64,000 bases of DNA from Nicotiana tabacum. Its lineage: Eukaryota > Streptophyta > Magnoliopsida > Solanales > Solanaceae. Below the pieces are notes generated by a model. That model searched no databases, had not been told where the DNA came from, and was given only the letters and a program-made list of their open reading frames with translations. Where the stretch lies: NCBI RefSeq assembly GCF_000715075.1, contig NC_134095.1, positions 52,070,806-52,134,805 of the forward strand, given 5' to 3'. Below, piece by piece: positions 57,951 to 64,000 of the stretch. Position 1 is the stretch's first letter. Every line of letters begins with the position of its first letter. A program made the translations under genes and the position numbers.

Positions 57951-58744
57951 TAGTCAAGCGGCAATTGGAAGGGCCGGGAGCGTTATGTATAACGGTAAAT
58001 CTCGTCATATACGACGAAGACATAAAACCGTTAGACAATTACTCTCTAGAGGAATTATCACGATTGACTATGTAAAGTCAAGTGATAATGTGTCGGATCC
58101 ACTTACAAAAGGCCTAACTAGAGAGATAGTTGAGAAGTCATCAAGAGGAATGAGACTGTGGCCGAGAACAAGTCATAGTGGCGGTAACTCTACCTAGAAG
58201 ACTGGAGATCCCCAGATCTAGGTTCAAGGAGATCAAACAAAGTCATTAATGACGGTTCAACATTGTCAACTAAACTTTTGGTCCATTCTCGGGATGAGAC
58301 AATATTCAGTACCAAGGATAAAGCATTAAATTTTTTTTAATGATTTCTAATTTTGATACGGGGTATATCAAATAGTGTATCTACGGGATGACACGTTTAG
58401 GAATCACCTATGTAAGTGTGAAGTGTTATTCGCTTCAAAGAGAACTTTGTAAGGCCAGTTCTCTATGCACTTATGAAACCAGGCGGTGTTCATGGCTGAA
58501 ACAAACACAACAATGAGAACCAAAGATGATTAAGGGTTGGTTGTGTGACTTGTGGTTGTCTAGGTATACACCAAAGTTCGACAGTTCAAAGATATCGAAT
58601 CTACCGATTGATCGAGTATATCCGACATAAACTCACTACAGATGGTTCAAAGGGAAGCCTACTTATCCAGATGCAATTAATTCTTGCTTGCGAATCACAC
58701 AGTTTTTCATGCATATTTCTGTGATATAGCCATTCCCCATTCAT

Positions 58745-58753
58745 GTGGGGGAT
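58745..58753 (+). promoter_or_regulatory. Polypurine tract of the copia element at 53 kb
   Basis: GTGGGGGAT lies immediately before the 3' LTR. Confidence 0.75.
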
Positions 58754-59684
58754 TATTGGGTTTTTATGTATTTAATTAATATATTAAATACTTAAAAGAG
58801 GGTGAATGGGAAATGAAGGGAAATGAAATTTTTGAGTAAAATTTTAAGTTTCCCCACTTGGTAAATGGAAATTGTCCCATATTGGAAGAGGAAGAGGTTT
58901 TTATGGGTATATAAGCAATTGCTCTTCTTCTAGCTCTTAAAGAGTTGAGAAGAAGGCAAGCCTCGCGTTGTCGTCGTCGTCGTCGCTCGCTTGGCTCGGC
59001 TCGGCTTCGACTTCGGATTCGAATTCAAATTTGGATTGGATTTGGATTTGGTCAAATGATCGATTGATTGATTAACTTTTTTGACCAAATTTATTTGTTA
59101 ATAGGAAAATATTAACAGAAATGTTATTAAATATTTGTTTTAATAACAGAATATTAATATTAAATTCAATCCATTTTTTTGTTTTGGTAACAGAAAATTA
59201 ACTACCCTTTTCAATATTCCCTCTTTATTGTTGAGTAAATAGCCATTTATGTAATGACATTTATATTGTGGCTGTTTTGCAGAAACAACCATTATGAAAA
59301 GTTGTACCTCTTCAGATTTCAGCCCAACTTTGGCTATAAATAAAACACTATTCTGCTCAGAATTTTAATACGATTTTCTGAGTTTCTTCTCCTTCTTCTG
59401 CATACTTTTAGCATCAAACAAAGCAAAAGTAAGTGTGATTTGCTATCGAACTTTGTGTTCGCTAAAATACTGGGGTTTGAAGTACCACTCACCAGTGTGT
59501 AATTCATTCTATCCTGGGAGGAAAAAATCCATAACCTTGGGTACTAGGAGGGGATTAAATTCTTTAAGAAAATACTGTGAATTCAGTGGCCTCGAATTGG
59601 TTTTCTGTCATTTCTGTTTATGTTCATTTCTGTTTATATTCATTTATATTTCCAAAATTATTATAAAAATACAGTATACTAACA
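58754..59684 (+). repeat. 3' LTR of the copia element at 53 kb
   Basis: Begins TATTGGGTTTTTATG, where the 5' LTR has TGTTGGG, so its terminal TG has mutated to TA; ends AGTATACTAACA. Confidence 0.92.
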
Positions 59685-59689
59685 ATTAG

Positions 59690-61723
59690 TGATGGGATAA
59701 CTTATACCTTCTTCTTAAAAATTATGCAATTATCATTTTTAATACAACATACCAAATAGTGGATAAAAAGAATACCAAAATTTGGCTATTCCTGGACTTT
59801 ACCACATATAATGTGTATCGGCACGTTGCAAGTATCCCTCGATTTTTCGAAAATAGAGGAAGAACTCAAAGAAAAAAATTATAATGATGGATGATATTTA
59901 TCCTAATTTTTTTTAACCCAAATGAACAATTTAATAAAATTAAATTAGCCACCAACAAGTTTATAATTAAATTAGGAGCATGCTTTCCATAGAAAGAACT
60001 AGCATAATTTCTATACTTTCTTGCCATTTAGAGTTGCTTGTCGCTCCAAACCAATTCCAACAATGCATTTTTCGAAGCAAGAAAGAGTGCAATAAGCAAC
60101 AAAATTTTCTTGTCTCCTAATCCAAACCCGAGAAACATCAGTATCTCTCTTTAATAGAAACAACAATCATTTAATAACACTTCGAACTCTGTAGAATTTT
60201 TACTAAAGGCATTGCAAGAACGAAATTTTTTGGGCATCACATTCAACTATACATGGGCCATCAAAATATTTGAACAACCAGCTGAGAGCAAAATGCAAAC
60301 TCATAATTTTAGCATGCTTAGAATTGACACAGCCTAAAAACCCCCGAAGAAACTACAGCTGCAAATTGACCTACTAAATCACTCACTGTAGCCCCTACTC
60401 TACTACAACATAAAGCAAGGAAGATAGCTACATTAATATTGCATTTTCAGGTTCCATGTGGACAGAGACATATCCAAGATGTTAATTCTAAGGGTTCAAG
60501 ATTGAGTTTCAACCACGAAACTCATTATATTATTTGAGTTATGGGTTCATAATTTAATATTTTTAATAATTTTAATAGTTTATACACGAATAACCCAGAT
60601 TACGGCTAGTAGTTATGAGTTCAACATGTGGAGGCTTAGACTTGGAAGTGGCTTTTCAGTCATAGCAACTTCCCACTCACTCAAAAAGTTTAGAGCTTCA
60701 GATAATACATACGTAGGACGAAGAATTTTACCATCCTACACAAATTTGTTTCTTGTGTCCCAATTTTCAAGGATTGCACAAGTTCATCGATGTTTAACCA
60801 AAAAATGAAATTTTAGTCAAAGCTAGAATTTAGAAGAACACGGGTTACTGATAATCAAAAGAATGTATAAAAAGAAGTAATTTAGGTAGCAAGAATGTAA
60901 TCAAGAGAAAAATAAGTAAATTAGAGTATATTCCAATAGTGTTTCGTGTTCTTACAATTGATCAGATATCTCCCGTTTATAGATATCTTGGAGATATATG
61001 TTTTGCCCAAATCATAATGGGGCTATTATGAGTAATTAAAGACATTAAATACTACATTACATAATCATTATATTCAATACAAATTTTCTAACGTATTCAG
61101 CATTTAATGCTCATTAAATGTTGTATCTGCACTCTTTTCTATTGTCAGATTCATTCCTTTTGATTCTCGAATATAAATAACTTAAATAGGTACGGGCGTT
61201 GAGTTATTTGAATAACTGTCCGTGCCTCTTCCTCTGCCTTTGCTCGTATCTATTGCAACTCGTGCCTCTTGGTTAGTTGTAATTCTTTGACCATTTGACC
61301 AGTCCACGTATCTCGACACGTTATCTTTATATTTAAATACAATTTTTTCCAACACAGATAGTCCACCCACTTTCCATTTATTCATCAGTTGAATATTTGG
61401 GAAGTGGATTTCATAAAAAGCTAATTTTTATCACCATTAATGCTATGACAAAATTGATGCTTCCATTTAATGCTCCGTACACGTGTCATTTTTACATTGG
61501 TTCTGCAGTTTTGCAGCCCTTTTCAAGGCTTTTTTACGGCTCTACTATTCATGAAGTGCCAGTTATCATTATTATGTTCCTTCCATCCCTGCACTTTTAC
61601 CTTTGGCGGTTGCTTATCAATATAAATATAACTTCTTTCCTTGTCTTTTACCACATAAAACTTATTGAATACTTAATTCCTCAAATCTCTGTTTACTTCT
61701 TCCTCACATCATTCTTCTTCGCC
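59690..61723. other. AT-rich stretch, with a possible promoter at its right end
   Basis: No gene is recognised in 59.7-61.4 kb. Near 60480-60620 a GTTCAAGATTGAGTTTC phrase resembles decayed hAT-type MITE sequence. CACGTG (61480-61485) and TATAAATATA (61621-61630) lie before the ATG at 61724 and could be promoter elements of that gene. Confidence 0.4.
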
Positions 61724-62534
61724 ATGTCTTCACCAAACCCTAACCCTAGGAGAGTTTCCATTGTTTATACCTTCCCCAATGCCCCTATTAGGAGTAGAAG
61801 AGGAGGTAGACTTCGTAGCTTAGGGTCTACTCGTGGTGGTTCGTCTATGCCTTCTCCTAGTTCTGGTCCTTATTATAGAACTAGAGGTTCCCTTTCTCAA
61901 AAATCTTCTTCTAGGGGTAAAGAACTTGCTGAACCTTTACGTGAGCCTTTAGTGGAAGAGATAGTCCCTATAGAACTATCTTTTTACCATGACAGGGAAT
62001 CCCTTAGAAACCAAGTTTCTACTTTAGATCGTGCTGATGCTTACCCCACTCAAATTACAGAAGCTTTGACTCCTGTAGTTCGTAAAGACTGCCATTGGAG
62101 TAATGATTTTCCTATCATTATTCCTAATCCAAATTAGAGAATTACTTCTTACTTGACTGGGTTCTCTTTTGTCTATACATACCCTTTCACCTTAGAGTTC
62201 AAACCAGCTATTGACCCAGTTATTCTTGAATTTTGTCGTTTCTTCAATGTTTGTTTGGGTCAAATTGGCCCAATCGTATGGAGAGTTGTTGCCTGTTTGA
62301 GGCATTTAACCAATACAACTAATGTTCCCTTTACCTTCCCTCACCTGATTCACCTTTACTCCCCTAGGCTTTTCCGCAATGGTGTTTTTACCTTAGTAGC
62401 CAGGAGTAAGAGGGTTTTGGTGAGCCTTGAAGATGACAAGGACCGTGGTTGGTACGCCCGGTTTGTTGCTGGCCCCACTGTTGGTTTAGTGGGTGAAGAT
62501 AACGTTCCCTTCCTTGAGAAATGGAATTTTGCAC

Positions 62535-62610
62535 GTAAGTCTTTTATCTTTCTCGTGCCTTTTTCCTTCAAGTTAATCAACTTCTTTAATTTTGCTTTTC
62601 TTTTTTTTAG
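62535..62610 (+). other. Predicted 76-bp intron
   Basis: CAC|GTAAGT donor and TTTTTTTTAG|CAACC acceptor. Removing it joins WNFA to PTMGVVEDVPNFRGW in frame, which is the expected continuation of this family. Confidence 0.7.
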
Positions 62611-62674
62611 CAACCATGGGAGTTGTTGAGGATGTTCCCAATTTCCGTGGTTGGGTAGACAAATTACTGAAGGT

Positions 62675-62754
62675 CCACTTATATATGATATTATGGGATC
62701 GTGTGGCACGCCGTCCACTTATATATGATATTATGGGATCGTGTGGCACGCCGT
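62675..62754 (+). repeat. Two 40-bp tandem units
   Basis: CCACTTATATATGATATTAT followed by GGGATCGTGTGGCACGCCGT, repeated exactly at 62675 and 62715, with a third start at 62755 running into the microsatellite. Confidence 0.92.
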
Positions 62755-62757
62755 CCA

Positions 62758-62758
<1 letters not shown>

Positions 62759-62850
<92 letters not shown>
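62759..62850. repeat. (AT)n microsatellite
   Basis: About 45 AT units with no interruption, in the presumed second intron. It produces artefactual Tyr-Ile frames. Confidence 0.97.
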
Positions 62851-62852
<2 letters not shown>

Positions 62853-63319
62853 TCTTTATTGCTCTAACTCTCATCCTTCTTTTTATCAGGATTTGCTATT
62901 CGAGGAGTTACTGCTGAAGCAGTTGCGGCCTCTCGTGTCTCCTCGGGAACCCATACTCCTTCGGGAACCCGTATCTCTTTAGAAAGAGCCCGAGAAATAG
63001 TTTTGGGTTCTTCTTCTGCAAAAAGGAAAGCTGCGGAAGAAGAAGACTCCGAAGAAGAAGAAGATGGGGGATCTTTGGTGACGAGACCACGAGCTATAAG
63101 ACGCATCATCTCTGATGACGAAGCTGAAACATCCCCTCGTCTTTCTATTTCTCTCACTGAGCCTGTTGAAACCCCGGTAATAATTCCTGACGATGACGTC
63201 ACTCCCCATGATACTCGTGAGTCTATTAATCAACTTTTTATCAGCGGATTTGGCTGTGAAGGTTTAGGGCCTGTTTTAGATGAATTACCCGTATCTTCTT
63301 TTTCAACTCCCGTTCCTGT

Positions 63320-64000
63320 TGTGAGCACGCGATTTTTGCCCTATATGAACTGCTCTCATAATTTCAAAACAAAATAATTTCTTTTCATTATTTGCAATTT
63401 TATGGATTTTCGTAGCATTGTTGTTAATTGTTTGCATTATGTCCGTGTAGTCTAATTATTGAAAAATACAAAAATAATATATACATTGCATCTGCATTTA
63501 GGATTTAATTTTACACATTTTGTAGATTAATTTGTAAATTAGCGTTTTACAAAAATAAAAAATTACAAAAAGAATATAACTCATTTTTTGGGTTTTGAGT
63601 CTCGAGTTTTGGTAATTTTTCTTTTAATTGGACATTTAATTATTTGTGGTAATTGTCATTTAGAGTTAAGTAATTTAAGTTGGTAGGATAATTTTATTAA
63701 GAATTAATTTAGATTTTTAATTTGAAAAGAAAAGAAAAGAAAATCAAAAATTGAGTCTCCTTTGTAAGAACCCAAAATTGGGCCAGCTTTTGTTTTAACA
63801 ATTCCAGGGCCAACCATTTTTCCCCTCAGATCCGGCCTAGATTGGCCCCAACCCGGTCCGTCCCACACCCCAACCAAACGACATCGTTTCATTAAGCTTT
63901 TATCTGAGCCGTTGATCGTGCATAGATCCAACTGACCAGAACTGGCCCTTTCCCCCGTATAAAAGTGTTCGAACCCTCAGACCCCCCTCTCTCGTCATCC
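63320..64000 (+). mobile_element. Start of an Ogre-like LTR, running off the window
   Basis: TGTGAGCACGCGATTTTTGC and CCTATATGA match the start of the solo LTR at 30213. Then A-rich sequence like that LTR, a GGGCCAGC/CAACCCGGTCC part, and a TATA box CCCGTATAAAAGTG near 63955-63967. The insertion interrupts the reading frame of the preceding gene; CCTGT (63315-63319) is the expected target-site copy. Confidence 0.75.
63956..63965 (+). promoter_or_regulatory. TATA box of the Ogre-like LTR
   Basis: CGTATAAAAG, C-rich sequence before it (CTTTCCCCCG), and AGACCCCCCTCTCTCG 20-30 bp after it, as at an RNA polymerase II start. Confidence 0.55.

Larger units (their letters stand above)
53162..59684 (+). 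mobile_element. Full-length but inactive Ty1/copia element with target duplication ATTAG
   Basis: LTRs at 53162-54083 (922 bp) and 58754-59684 (931 bp), each with a TATA-like GGTATATAAGCAATTG. About eight differences in the first 140 bases mean an older insertion than the element at 14-19 kb. The order inside is gag, protease, integrase, reverse transcriptase, RNase H. A polypurine run GTGGGGGAT precedes the 3' LTR. The usual TGGTATCAGAGC primer site is not next to the 5' LTR (AGCTTAAGGAATTTATT there instead). Target duplications are perfect. Confidence 0.93.
61724..63319 (+). pseudogene. Interrupted retroelement-associated gene (putative gypsy-type transposon domain)
   Basis: From ATG 61724 (GCCATGTC) the frame gives an Arg/Ser-rich N-terminus, then KDCHWSNDFPIIIPNPN, a TAG at 62135-62137, and on in frame LTGFSFVYTYPFTLEFKPAI, CRFFNVCLGQIGPIVWRVV, FTFPHLIHLYSPRLF. 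I recognise this as the plant domain annotated as putative gypsy-type transposon (PF04195-like), common in Solanaceae. A typical intron (62535 GTAAGT to 62610 TTTTAG) keeps the frame into VVEDVPNFRGWVDKLL. A second intron, now filled by 40-bp repeats and (AT)n, would join to an exon from about 62890 (GVTAEAVAASRVSSGTH; an acidic EEEDSEEEEDGG stretch and a basic RPRAIRRI stretch). The phase over the second intron does not fit a simple GT-AG solution. The gene is cut at 63319 by an LTR. Function unknown. Confidence 0.6.

Noticed and set aside
62592..62982. Tyr-Ile repeat proteins
   Set aside because: They are translations of the (AT)n microsatellite.

Overview
This is a plant nuclear window, most likely from a nightshade (Solanaceae), with Nicotiana a good guess. 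That call rests on tRNA-derived SINEs with a (TTG)n tail of the type I associate with tobacco TS elements, several LTR families I associate with Solanaceae, and mTERF genes. It is repeat-rich: almost everything outside a few mTERF loci is a transposable element or its debris. No bacterial features, rRNA, functional tRNA gene or CRISPR array was seen.

Layout. 1-8992: minus-strand 5' part of a Tat/Ogre-like Ty3/gypsy element (2.4 kb LTR, PBS, long untranslated region, broken gag), containing five copies of a motif that looks like a conserved folded RNA. It abuts or interrupts a decayed Ty1/copia element with short LTRs (8993-12986). 14143-18763: a young minus-strand gypsy-type element whose single 1112-codon ORF encodes gag, protease and integrase but has lost reverse transcriptase and RNase H, and has all three integrase catalytic residues substituted. 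18824-25691: MITEs, Helitron ends, a G-patch gene fragment, an mTERF pseudogene and a SINE. 26560-34805: a 3'-truncated minus-strand copia element whose 5' LTR is split by a 4.1 kb Ogre-like solo LTR with a perfect target duplication. 35-42 kb: AT-rich DNA with Helitron termini, a hAT-type MITE and a SINE. 42.2-47.1 kb: the genic core, with one apparently intact mTERF gene on minus, an mTERF relic on plus and a second long mTERF reading frame on plus. 47233-50081: another solo LTR with a perfect target duplication just beyond that gene. 50-53 kb: LINE fragment, SINE and a 1 kb hAT-like element. 53162-59684: a structurally complete but coding-dead copia element with perfect target duplication. 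61.7-63.3 kb: a broken retroelement-associated gene with an intron, cut by a further Ogre-like LTR that runs off the window.

How it fits together. The only likely host genes are organelle-targeted mTERF proteins, present as a local duplicate cluster with one good copy, one copy without a visible start codon, one pseudogene and one relic. The rest records nested insertions whose order can be read from target duplications. The two most unusual signals are the covarying RNA-like repeats in the Ogre-like element and the reverse-transcriptase-less, integrase-dead element that nevertheless inserted recently.
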